Counted from the first letter of the stretch, positions 7,472 through 14,619 are shown. The stretch: DNA of 24,308 nt from Deltaproteobacteria bacterium (GCA_026388445.1 JAPLJU010000083.1:1-24308); one strand, 5' to 3'. Notes: generated by a model not told the origin, from the letters alone. A program made the numbers and translations.

Positions 7472-10400
7472 ATGAAAAAACAGGGCGGCTTCACACTGCT
7501 TGAGATCATGCTTTCTCTTATGATTGTAGGACTCATCGCCTCCGTTGCGGGTTCGGCCATCGTGGCGGGGCTGAACGGGTACCTGGCCGCGAAGGAAAAC
7601 CAGTCCCTTGCCCAGAAATCGCAGCTTGCCTTGCTTCGCCTGAGCCGGCACCTCTCCGAGTTCGTGAACATCCCGAGCCAGAGCAGTAACGCGAAGGCCG
7701 ACTCGATCATCATCGAGAGTCTTTCGCCGACGTCGAGCAGCACCGTCAGAACGTTCGCCATCGGCCTTGACGGCTCGCAGCTCAAGATCGCAGAAGACGC
7801 CCGCAACACGACCCCCGACTTCCATAACGGTGATGTGCTCGTGGACGGCGTCAGCAGCTTCACCCTGACGTATTACAGAGATGGTGTCCCCTGGCAGCCA
7901 GCCAGCGACCCCCTCCAGCGTCTGGCCACCATCGAGATTCGGTTGACCTTTCCACAACGTCCGGATAATCCTTTTGTGACGCAGGTCCATCCGCGCAACA
8001 TCAACAGCCTCGGCGGACAGCCCACGCCCGTGACACCGCCCGATCAGGCGAACTATGCATCCTGTTTTGTCGCCACGGCCGCCTACGGGCGGGCCGATCA
8101 TCCCATGGTCCTTCTTCTCAGGGAATTCAGGGACCGGTACCTTCTTACATGGGATGGCGGAAAGGCCCTTGTACGCGCCTATTACAGCGTCGGCCCCGTG
8201 CTCGCCTCCCTCATCCAGGGCAGACCCTGGGCCTGCGGGATCGCGCAGTTCGTCCTTCTTCCTTTTGTTGTCTTCGCCTTCTTCGCACTTTACTTCCCTC
8301 CGGGGATACCGATCGTTCTGTGCGCCCTGTGGTTTTGGTCCAGAAAATCCCGTCACGATGTCTATTGCCCTAAAGGAGTACCAGCCATGTTAAGAGATCA
8401 GAGAGGTGCCGTCCTCGTGGCCGTTGTCATCACCATGATCATCTTCGCTACCCTCGGGGCGATGATGCTCTCCTTCTTCACGACGTCAACATTCTCTCAG
8501 CTTGGGGGGAGCAGGGGGATGCGTGCCTTCTACCTCGCGGAATCCGGGTTCCGCTACGCGGCAAGTGTCTATATGAATGCCGCCGACGAGGCCACAAGGC
8601 AGACAGCCCTGGAGGGCATGCACAACGACACCTTCACCCTGGGTACCGAAGGGCAATTCAATCTGCAGGTCTACCCCTACTGGTACCAGACGACGGCCCT
8701 TCCCGCGGGAAATAACCTCGAGGCGAAGGTCTTCGGCGGGCTTCCACTTGACGCAGCTCAGTACGCAAATGGTTGGATTCAGATCAAAAAACCCGACGGA
8801 AACATCCAATACGAGCAGATAGCAAGTGTCACACTCAATCCGCCCAGCGGGATAACTTTTACGAAAACCAGCGCCTGGCAGGAGTCCTACCCCGTGGGAT
8901 GCTTGATTTACCCCGTCACCCTGGGTGTGAACAGCAGCCAGACATTCAATGTGAACCAGTATGGAAGCTTTATTTCACTCCAGGCGGATAGCGGCTACGC
9001 TATGTTTCCTCAGCGAAACGGCATGTTCACCGTCAAGGAGCAGGGAAGTGACGCTGTCCGGACCCTGAGCTACGACGAGCTTTTCGTTGATGCAGGCTCG
9101 GGTACCTATCAACTGAGAGGGATCCGCGACCCCGCAATCGCTCCCGGGACCACCCAGGCGGTGACGATCCCGGCTCAAAGCAGGATCGTTCTCGGCAAGG
9201 CGATCCGGTTAAGATCGACAGGACTTCTCTCGGCGGGCTCAGCTATGGAAACGAAGCGCGTCGTGAACTATATCGTGCCCGTCGGTTATATCGGAAGCGC
9301 GGCGAACCCGAAGTCGGAGTACACGGCGAACTGGGGCAACCTCGCTCGAGACTGGTTCATGGGTGACCACACCAGTCACATCGGCACCCAGGAGATGGCC
9401 GCCTCCGTGGACGGGGGAGGCCCGGCACTGCATTTCACAGCGGCCTATACTGATCCGAGCGGGCTAAATGTCGATTCAGGTGGATGTGGAGGCGGTGTGC
9501 CCGCCCCATCCATAGCGGAAAACACCCTCGGATTTAACTGGGCGGGCGCCGGCGTGCCGCTTGACCAGGAATGGGCAAGGGCCGGCCATTTTCTCAGTTA
9601 TGATCTCCAGGCGAAGATGTACATCGACCTGCCTAACTATGACGTGTATGCGAACGGCCTTCTCTTCAGGATGGACAGGCAGGCAAACTGCTACGGCCTC
9701 AGCTTCGCCCACAGGGATACCCTCACCGGTATCGCGGGATGTGATACGCAACCCGATAACATAAACTGCTCCGCCTACCGATATACCCCCGGTCTCTCGC
9801 TCTGGAGGAAGACTTACCCTGATCAAGAAAATTTCGGCACCGACAAGGTGGTGGATGTCCACGGCTCATACACGGACGCTCCGAGGTACTGCACACCCTC
9901 TACTTATGCCCTAAATCCCGACGATCTGTCAATTCCCTCAAGGGCCATTATCAGCACCCTCTGGCTCACAAACGGCGCTCATGTGAAGTTCCAGACTACG
10001 GGGACGCTGCCCACGCCCCTCGTTTCGGGAGAGGACTATTATGTCCGAAAGGTTCAGGTAAGCGGAGTCTATTACTACTACCTCTTCGACACGGTGGCCC
10101 ATGCCCAAAAGGTTTGGATTGACGGGACCAGCTGCTGGACAGGCCTGATACAGATACAAAACACGGGTTCAGGCACCCACACCATCCTCGCCCAGAAACC
10201 CATCTGGACGCAGCTGGCATCCAAGGAGACGAGGGAGGGGTGGACGAGCGGCAGCCTTCAGCGGGATTATCTGCACCTTTCCCCGAAAACAGACAGTCAG
10301 GATGACAGGATGAGAAAATGGATCACCGTTCTGGTCAGAGTCAAGGAAGCGCCATCCATTACCTTTACAAATGGTGGAGATGCAAGTTTACATAGGATCA

Positions 10401-11128
10401 AGGTCGGCGACATCGTTTACCAGGGAGCGGTGGATTCACCCACGGCCATAGCCAGGGTGAGCCGTGAGCCCGTGTTCGCATACCCAGGGTCCAACAAAAC
10501 ATGGAACGGCACGGCACAGGGGGCTCTCATCCTGGATGTGATTAAGGATTCCGGCGGCTCAGTAAGGCCGTACACATTCTCCGCAGGATCCCTGTATGTC
10601 GGGGGTACGGCCCTGGCTACCGTATCGGCATTCAGACCCAAGGATAACTGGATACAGGTCTTCGTGGCCGACCCTGACGATCAGACACAGAGCCCGTTTC
10701 TGAAATCACCCAACACGACGCCCTGGGACCCCAACGGCGTCTGGTGGGAATGCAACCGCAAACGCGTCTTGCGCGGGGAGGTCTACTGGCCCCCCGATGA
10801 TGTGTTGAGCGGCGGGGCCACGACGATCACCACGGGAAATGACTATTTCACCCTTGTGAGAATGTATGTGAGCGACTCGGCCACCGTCACGGGTTTCTAC
10901 GCCGAGACGAACAGTTCCACCGGCCAGCCCGATATGTTTCGTATTCTTGAGACGAGTTCGCCCTTCATCACGCCGGATTCAGGGACCTTCCCGTCGGACA
11001 GGCCGGAGGTCGGACTGCACGCCTACGGACCCTCAATTTCCTCGTCCTACTTCGACAATTTTGCCATACGCTTCGGCGAGAGTGCAATGCCGGCAAAACC
11101 GGGGTTTCTCCAGCCCATTCAGTATTAA
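7472..11128 (+). CDS. giant fused reading frame: pseudopilin - CFI-box domain - PilX-like adhesin protein
   Basis: One uninterrupted frame of 1218 aa. Residues 1-160 are a pseudopilin (leader MKKQGG, cut before F7, E11 as mature Glu5, then LLEIMLSLMIVGLIASVAG and a PulG/GspJ/PilW-like body). Residues 198-206 are CFVATAAYG, the CFI-box, followed by REFRDRYLL (217-225) and hydrophobic helices (about 255-290). That domain normally ends a protein; here it ends just before residue 306, where a second pilin-like N-terminus begins (MLRDQRGAVLVAVVITM, then FYLAESGFRYAAS), typical of PilX. The remaining ~850 residues are beta-rich, Gly/Ser/Tyr-rich. The start has AGGAG seven bases upstream. A strong internal ribosome binding site precedes codon 306, so the frame may be two in-frame genes lacking an intervening stop. 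A sequencing error that removed a stop is possible but none is obvious. Confidence 0.75.
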   Translation: MKKQGGFTLLEIMLSLMIVGLIASVAGSAIVAGLNGYLAAKENQSLAQKSQLALLRLSRHLSEFVNIPSQSSNAKADSIIIESLSPTSSSTVRTFAIGLDGSQLKIAEDARNTTPDFHNGDVLVDGVSSFTLTYYRDGVPWQPASDPLQRLATIEIRLTFPQRPDNPFVTQVHPRNINSLGGQPTPVTPPDQANYASCFVATAAYGRADHPMVLLLREFRDRYLLTWDGGKALVRAYYSVGPVLASLIQGRPWACGIAQFVLLPFVVFAFFALYFPPGIPIVLCALWFWSRKSRHDVYCPKGVPAMLRDQRGAVLVAVVITMIIFATLGAMMLSFFTTSTFSQLGGSRGMRAFYLAESGFRYAASVYMNAADEATRQTALEGMHNDTFTLGTEGQFNLQVYPYWYQTTALPAGNNLEAKVFGGLPLDAAQYANGWIQIKKPDGNIQYEQIASVTLNPPSGITFTKTSAWQESYPVGCLIYPVTLGVNSSQTFNVNQYGSFISLQADSGYAMFPQRNGMFTVKEQGSDAVRTLSYDELFVDAGSGTYQLRGIRDPAIAPGTTQAVTIPAQSRIVLGKAIRLRSTGLLSAGSAMETKRVVNYIVPVGYIGSAANPKSEYTANWGNLARDWFMGDHTSHIGTQEMAASVDGGGPALHFTAAYTDPSGLNVDSGGCGGGVPAPSIAENTLGFNWAGAGVPLDQEWARAGHFLSYDLQAKMYIDLPNYDVYANGLLFRMDRQANCYGLSFAHRDTLTGIAGCDTQPDNINCSAYRYTPGLSLWRKTYPDQENFGTDKVVDVHGSYTDAPRYCTPSTYALNPDDLSIPSRAIISTLWLTNGAHVKFQTTGTLPTPLVSGEDYYVRKVQVSGVYYYYLFDTVAHAQKVWIDGTSCWTGLIQIQNTGSGTHTILAQKPIWTQLASKETREGWTSGSLQRDYLHLSPKTDSQDDRMRKWITVLVRVKEAPSITFTNGGDASLHRIKVGDIVYQGAVDSPTAIARVSREPVFAYPGSNKTWNGTAQGALILDVIKDSGGSVRPYTFSAGSLYVGGTALATVSAFRPKDNWIQVFVADPDDQTQSPFLKSPNTTPWDPNGVWWECNRKRVLRGEVYWPPDDVLSGGATTITTGNDYFTLVRMYVSDSATVTGFYAETNSSTGQPDMFRILETSSPFITPDSGTFPSDRPEVGLHAYGPSISSSYFDNFAIRFGESAMPAKPGFLQPIQY
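8372..8378 (+). promoter_or_regulatory. strong internal ribosome binding site
   Basis: AAAGGAG sits eight bases upstream of an in-frame ATG (8387) inside the 1218-codon frame, exactly where the CFI-box domain ends and a PilX-type N-terminus begins. It is as good as or better than the sites of neighbouring genes, which decides in favour of independent initiation at this ATG. Confidence 0.7.
8387..11128 (+). CDS. internal-start product: large PilX-like minor pilin with lectin-like C-terminal region
   Basis: Alternative or additional 913-aa product of the same frame, starting at an ATG with AAAGGAG eight bases upstream. The N-terminus QRGAVLVAVVITMIIFATL is a PilX_N-type hydrophobic helix, with the PilX signature AFYLAESGFRYAAS at residues 47-60. 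PilX proteins are usually 150-200 aa, so this one is several times longer. The C-terminal half has features of a concanavalin/LamG-like jelly roll: FLSYDLQAKMYIDL with GLLFRMDRQ and YGLSF (around 408-445 of this product), and, much later, VGLHAYGPS and YFDNFAIRFGE near the C-terminus. Between them lies an insertion resembling phage tail-type sheets (VKFQTTGTLPTPLVSG, then YYVRKV). A tip adhesin or surface-binding subunit is an inference from this build. Confidence 0.55.
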   Translation: MLRDQRGAVLVAVVITMIIFATLGAMMLSFFTTSTFSQLGGSRGMRAFYLAESGFRYAASVYMNAADEATRQTALEGMHNDTFTLGTEGQFNLQVYPYWYQTTALPAGNNLEAKVFGGLPLDAAQYANGWIQIKKPDGNIQYEQIASVTLNPPSGITFTKTSAWQESYPVGCLIYPVTLGVNSSQTFNVNQYGSFISLQADSGYAMFPQRNGMFTVKEQGSDAVRTLSYDELFVDAGSGTYQLRGIRDPAIAPGTTQAVTIPAQSRIVLGKAIRLRSTGLLSAGSAMETKRVVNYIVPVGYIGSAANPKSEYTANWGNLARDWFMGDHTSHIGTQEMAASVDGGGPALHFTAAYTDPSGLNVDSGGCGGGVPAPSIAENTLGFNWAGAGVPLDQEWARAGHFLSYDLQAKMYIDLPNYDVYANGLLFRMDRQANCYGLSFAHRDTLTGIAGCDTQPDNINCSAYRYTPGLSLWRKTYPDQENFGTDKVVDVHGSYTDAPRYCTPSTYALNPDDLSIPSRAIISTLWLTNGAHVKFQTTGTLPTPLVSGEDYYVRKVQVSGVYYYYLFDTVAHAQKVWIDGTSCWTGLIQIQNTGSGTHTILAQKPIWTQLASKETREGWTSGSLQRDYLHLSPKTDSQDDRMRKWITVLVRVKEAPSITFTNGGDASLHRIKVGDIVYQGAVDSPTAIARVSREPVFAYPGSNKTWNGTAQGALILDVIKDSGGSVRPYTFSAGSLYVGGTALATVSAFRPKDNWIQVFVADPDDQTQSPFLKSPNTTPWDPNGVWWECNRKRVLRGEVYWPPDDVLSGGATTITTGNDYFTLVRMYVSDSATVTGFYAETNSSTGQPDMFRILETSSPFITPDSGTFPSDRPEVGLHAYGPSISSSYFDNFAIRFGESAMPAKPGFLQPIQY

Positions 11129-11160
11129 GGGCCTCCCGGTCAAGGTGTTGAAAATTAAGA

Positions 11161-11194
11161 GGGGTCTCTCAATATGGAGAGGCCCCCTTTTTTT
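11161..11194 (+). terminator. rho-independent terminator of the pilin operon
   Basis: Stem GGGG-T-CTCTC (11161-11170) pairs with GAGAG-G-CCCC (11177-11186) through one G-T wobble, with a six-base loop, followed by seven T residues (11188-11194). It lies 33 bases after the TAA of the large pilin frame. The minus-strand reading lacks a proper T-run, so it serves mainly the plus-strand operon. Confidence 0.9.
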
Positions 11195-11385
11195 GTTTGA
11201 AGTGCTTAGGGCGCTTTCTACGATGCCCTGTGGAAAAAGGATGATGGGTCGGAGCCGGCATAAAGAAAGATGGATGCGGGGGTAGAGAACAAAGGGGTGC
11301 GCGAAAAGGGACGGAATAAGATTTTACGCTCACCGGTCAGAAGAGGCGCTGAAACAAAACCAAGTCAGACATCCCTGGAAGACCC

Positions 11386-12771
11386 TCAGGTTTTCTGCCG
11401 GCCGAAGTTGCTGATCTGCGCGATGAGCTCGTCGACGGTGGCCTTCTCGTCGATGATGAGTTGAGGCCCTGAGCTCTCGACGCCGTCCGCGGCCTGACCG
11501 AAATCCCGTCCGCCCTCGGCGTAAGGCTGATCAGTCTTCGCAAGGCTGTTTCCGTTGTCCGGCTGACCGCGGTAGAACTTCTCCGCGCCATTTCCGTTAC
11601 CTGGGTGGAAGGCCGCGCCGGGTTGAGCCTGCCTCTGCAGAGCAGCCGTGCCGGCGTCCGCGCCATGATGGGGATCTGCCGTCCTCTGGGACAGACCATC
11701 CCCGTCGACGAGGGGTGAGTGGTAGACAAGATCCTGGGCCAATTCCGGTGAGGGCCGGAAGTTCTCAGACGGCGGCACGAAGGATGGACGCGTGAGCAGG
11801 TATTCCTTGAGATAACGGTCCATCGTGAACATCCCTTCGCTCTTTCCCATCTGGATGATGCTCTCGATCTGGGGGATCTTGTTTTCGCGGATGATCCCCT
11901 TGACGGACTGGGTTCCCCGGGCAATGGAGAGGACGGGCACCCTGAACCCGACTTTTTCCATGTAGGCGAGTTGCTGTATCAGGACCCAGTGAAGGGTGGA
12001 GGCCACCTGGTAGCGGATCTCCTCCTGTGCCTCGATGGGAAAGGAATTGCAGAGCCTGTAGAGGGCATCCTCGGCATTCGAGGCGTGAATGGACGCGATG
12101 ACGAGATGGCCCGATTCGGCGGCGTTCAGTGTCAGACGCATCACTTGGGGTTCCCTGAGCTCGCCGACGACGATGACGTCCGGCGCCTCTCGCAGGACAT
12201 CAAGCAGACCCTGCTCGAAAGTAGGCATATGCGTCCCCAGCTCGCGCTGCTCGATGAAGGATTTCTTTGATGTGAAACGATATTCGATCGGGTCCTCGAG
12301 GGTCACGATGTGGGCGGCCCGGACGCGGTTGATTTCGTCGATGAGGGCGGCAATCGTCGTTGATTTGCCGGAGCCGGTGGCGCCGCAGACGAGAACGAGA
12401 CCGGCCTTGACCTCCGCAATCTGCTGGAGGGAGGGATGAAGGTTCAGTTTCTCTACAGAGGGTACGGTTCCGGGGAGCAGGCGGATGGCAAGACTCAAGC
12501 CCCGGGTCGTGCTGAAAACGTTCAGCCGGATCCTGACCTGGTGAATGCTCATGGCGAGGTCCACCGAAAGCCGGTGCTTCAGCATCTGGAGCTGCCGCGG
12601 CGACAATATGTTCTTGACCAGAGCATCGACTTCCCCGTGGTTCCACCGACCGACCTTGTCGAACTGGACCTGGCCGTTCTTGCGGAACACCATGGGATGG
12701 CCCCCCGTGATGTGAACGTCGGAGTACTCATCACGCACAGCTGCCTCTATGACTTTGCTGAACTTGTTCAT
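11386..12771 (-). CDS. pilT: PilT-like type IV pilus retraction ATPase with extended C-terminus (copy 1)
   Basis: A 461-aa hexameric secretion ATPase of the PilT/PilU branch. Residues 1-110 form the N-terminal domain (SDVHITGGHPMVFRKNG, 17-33). The ATPase core shows Walker A GATGSGKST (130-138), the Asp-box region IVTLEDPIEYRF (155-166) and THMPTFEQGLLDVLREAPD (180-198), the atypical Walker B VVGELREP (201-208, Glu204) and the His box LVIASIHASNAEDAL (223-237). The family core ends near residue 345. A ~85-residue Gly/Gln/Ala-rich linker follows, then DEKATVDELIAQI (441-453), a 13-residue match to the other PilT copy. ATG at 12771 follows AGGAGGAGGG. Retraction or depolymerisation of a pilus is the family role; which pilus is served is unknown, but the adjacent pilin operon is the obvious candidate. 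Confidence 0.93.
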   Translation of the reverse strand: MNKFSKVIEAAVRDEYSDVHITGGHPMVFRKNGQVQFDKVGRWNHGEVDALVKNILSPRQLQMLKHRLSVDLAMSIHQVRIRLNVFSTTRGLSLAIRLLPGTVPSVEKLNLHPSLQQIAEVKAGLVLVCGATGSGKSTTIAALIDEINRVRAAHIVTLEDPIEYRFTSKKSFIEQRELGTHMPTFEQGLLDVLREAPDVIVVGELREPQVMRLTLNAAESGHLVIASIHASNAEDALYRLCNSFPIEAQEEIRYQVASTLHWVLIQQLAYMEKVGFRVPVLSIARGTQSVKGIIRENKIPQIESIIQMGKSEGMFTMDRYLKEYLLTRPSFVPPSENFRPSPELAQDLVYHSPLVDGDGLSQRTADPHHGADAGTAALQRQAQPGAAFHPGNGNGAEKFYRGQPDNGNSLAKTDQPYAEGGRDFGQAADGVESSGPQLIIDEKATVDELIAQISNFGRQKT

Positions 12772-12869
12772 GGCTACCCTCCTCCTAAAGGGCTAGAGCC
12801 GGTGAAAGGATGTAAAAACTAAATTGTTCCCTCTCTTTTTATCGGCAGGAAATGGAAAGACCTTAATAA

Positions 12870-12909
12870 TTCGAGCATTTTTCATGCCAGGCATTTTTTG
12901 TCGCTCGAA
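12870..12909. repeat. inverted repeat TTCGAGC / GCTCGAA over the sigma-54-like promoter
   Basis: Perfect 7-bp arms at 12870-12876 and 12903-12909 with a 26-bp spacer. The left arm covers the GC of the -12 element, so a protein bound here, or a hairpin, could influence the promoter. No known operator is recognised. Confidence 0.5.
12874..12890 (-). promoter_or_regulatory. sigma-54-like -24/-12 promoter upstream of pilT copy 1
   Basis: The minus strand reads CTGGCATGAAAAATGCT: GG at 12888-12887 and GC at 12876-12875 with exactly ten bases between, and TGGCA at the -24 element. The only weak points are T for C after TGGCA and A for T at the start of the -12 box. Transcription would start near 12863, about 90 bp before the pilT ATG. 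Sigma-54 control of type IV pilus genes is well known (for example pilA). Confidence 0.55.
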
Positions 12910-13106
12910 ATAAAAAGCCCGTGTTTTTCAGACATTAGAATGTTTCTTCCGGATGGGAAATTCTTAGAAACACCCGTCCATGCAGGAAATTTGACTGTTT
13001 TGCGATTTTTCGTCTCAAAAATGTGAAAATCGAAAGGTGTCCAAAGTAGTCAGGGGGGTGGCAGAAGTGGGGGGATGAATTATAACCCTTTGATTCAAGA
13101 TGTGAT

Positions 13107-14354
13107 TTATTCTTTGAACTTCTTGGAGTTCTTGATCTGGGCGATCAGCTCGTCGACCGTCGCTTTTTCGTCAAAACTGTGGACGTGCTCTTCGGGACCG
13201 AAATCAGCCTGCTGTCCCGGAACGGCTGCAGGTTTTACTTCCTGGACGGGTGCCGGCCTCCTCGGCCTCAAAATGCTTGCATCCGGGTCAACGAGGGGCG
13301 ACGTATAGATGATATCCTGGCTGATCTCCGGCGAAGGCTTGAAGTTCTCTGAAGGCGGCACGAAATTTTTCTTAGCACCGATGAAATCACGCAGGTATCG
13401 CTCCATCGTGAACATGCCGTCGGCCTTGCCCATCTGGATGGCGCTTTCGATCTGGGGGATCTTGTTTTCCCGGATCAGTCCCTTGACGGCCTGGGTACCG
13501 CGGACGATGGAGAGGACGGGGATCCGAAAGCCGATATCTTCCCGGAAGGTGAGCTGCTGTATGATAATCCACTGCAGGGTCGAGGCAAGCTGGAAGCGGA
13601 TCTCCTCCTGCGCTTCGACGGGGAAGGAATTGCAGAGCCGGTAGAGGGCATCTTCGGCGTTTGTGGCGTGGAGGGAGGCGATGACCAGGTGACCCGATTC
13701 GGCGGCATTCAATGTCAGGCGCATGACCTCCGGTTCCCTGAGCTCGCCGATGACGATGACATCCGGATCCTCCCTCAGGACGTCGAGGAGGCCCTTTTCG
13801 AAGGTGGGGACATGCGTCCCCAGCTCCCGCTGTTCGATGAAGGACTTCTTCGAGAGATAACGGTATTCAATGGGGTCCTCCAGGGTCACGATGTGGGCCG
13901 CCCGGTTGCGGTTGATCTCGTCGACGACGGCCGCGATTGTCGTCGACTTGCCTGAACCGGTGGCCCCGCACATCAGGACGAGACCGGCCTTCACCTCGGC
14001 GATCTGCTCCATGGAGGGGTGAAGGTTGAGCTTGTCGACCGTGGGAATCGTTCCGGGCAGAAGGCGGATGGCGAGGCTCACGCCCCGGGTGGTGTTGAAA
14101 ACATTCAGCCGGAGCCGCACGCCGTAAACACTGAGGGCCAGATCCGAGGACCACTCTCTGGCCAGTTCCCGGAGCTGATTGGGCGTGAGGAGCTTCCGCA
14201 CGAGGCCATCGACTTCCTGCGGCGTCCACCGCACGGAATCCTCAGCCTGGATACGTCCGTTTTTACGATAAACCATCGGGTGTCCGCCCGTGATGTGGAC
14301 ATCGGAGAATCCTTCGCGGACAGCGGCGGCTATGATGGCGGTAAATTTTCTCAT
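13107..14354 (-). CDS. pilT: PilT-like type IV pilus retraction ATPase with extended C-terminus (copy 2)
   Basis: A 415-aa paralogue of the neighbouring PilT, collinear with it without gaps through about residue 356. It has SDVHITGGHPMVYRKNG (17-33), Walker A GATGSGKST (130-138), LEDPIEYRY (158-166), Walker B VIGELREP (201-208) and His box LVIASLHATNAEDAL (223-237). The C-terminal linker is shorter (about 39 residues, Pro/Ala-rich) and unrelated to that of the other copy, yet ends in the identical DEKATVDELIAQI (395-407). Catalytic residues are intact, so both copies should be active ATPases. ATG at 14354 follows GGAGG at seven bases. It is transcribed first of the pair; two PilT-type motors may serve different pili or form a PilT/PilU-like pair. 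Confidence 0.93.
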   Translation of the reverse strand: MRKFTAIIAAAVREGFSDVHITGGHPMVYRKNGRIQAEDSVRWTPQEVDGLVRKLLTPNQLRELAREWSSDLALSVYGVRLRLNVFNTTRGVSLAIRLLPGTIPTVDKLNLHPSMEQIAEVKAGLVLMCGATGSGKSTTIAAVVDEINRNRAAHIVTLEDPIEYRYLSKKSFIEQRELGTHVPTFEKGLLDVLREDPDVIVIGELREPEVMRLTLNAAESGHLVIASLHATNAEDALYRLCNSFPVEAQEEIRFQLASTLQWIIIQQLTFREDIGFRIPVLSIVRGTQAVKGLIRENKIPQIESAIQMGKADGMFTMERYLRDFIGAKKNFVPPSENFKPSPEISQDIIYTSPLVDPDASILRPRRPAPVQEVKPAAVPGQQADFGPEEHVHSFDEKATVDELIAQIKNSKKFKE

Positions 14355-14478
14355 CTATCATCCTCCGGGCTCTCCCATGGATAGCGCCTGCGCGTTTCGA
14401 TTCAGGCCATGTCGGGATTCATGAGCCCGGGACAGATCAGGAATGACCCTTCGTCCGGGTAATATTTTTCGGACGTTA

Positions 14479-14508
14479 TTAATAATCCAGATGGTTCCAT
14501 GATTACAA
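14479..14508 (-). promoter_or_regulatory. candidate sigma-70 promoter of pilT copy 2
   Basis: On the minus strand TTGTAA (14508-14503) and TATTAA (14484-14479) are 18 bp apart, about 125 bp before the pilT start. An inverted repeat CGTCCG/CGGACG (14452-14457, 14470-14475) sits around the expected transcription start and could be an operator or a leader hairpin. Confidence 0.4.
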
Positions 14509-14619
14509 GTCTTTTTTTTCGTCTCCAGGGATGATCAAAAAATCACCTTCGTACCATGGCATCGAGACCATTCCCGGGTCCTCAAACCAGGCTCCGTTTT
14601 CGGAGAAAGCGCTTCCCTG

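Larger units (their letters stand above)
12772..13106. other. 335-bp region between the two pilT genes
   Basis: No gene is supported. It is AT-rich compared with the flanking genes and contains a sigma-54-like promoter (minus strand, 12874-12890), a 7-bp inverted repeat overlapping it (12870-12876 and 12903-12909), and a weak stem CGATTTTC/GAAAAATCG around 13000-13032 that lacks a T-run. The length and content argue that the downstream pilT copy has its own promoter and is not simply read through. Confidence 0.6.

Noticed and set aside
6830..8356. Long minus-strand open frame of about 508 codons across the pilin genes
   Set aside because: It lies antisense to two prepilins with clear leaders and to the CFI-box domain; its composition (Arg/Gly/Asp/His-rich) is what a shadow frame gives, and it shows no recognisable domain.
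9970..10050. Phage origin for part of the large pilin-like protein (TTGTLPTPL...YYVRKV resembles phage tail sheets)
   Set aside because: Only one such segment is present, no other phage genes are nearby and the frame is continuous; treated as a domain insertion.
12990..13040. Terminator between the two pilT genes
   Set aside because: The CGATTTTC/GAAAAATCG stem has a bulge, a long loop and no T-run on the minus strand.
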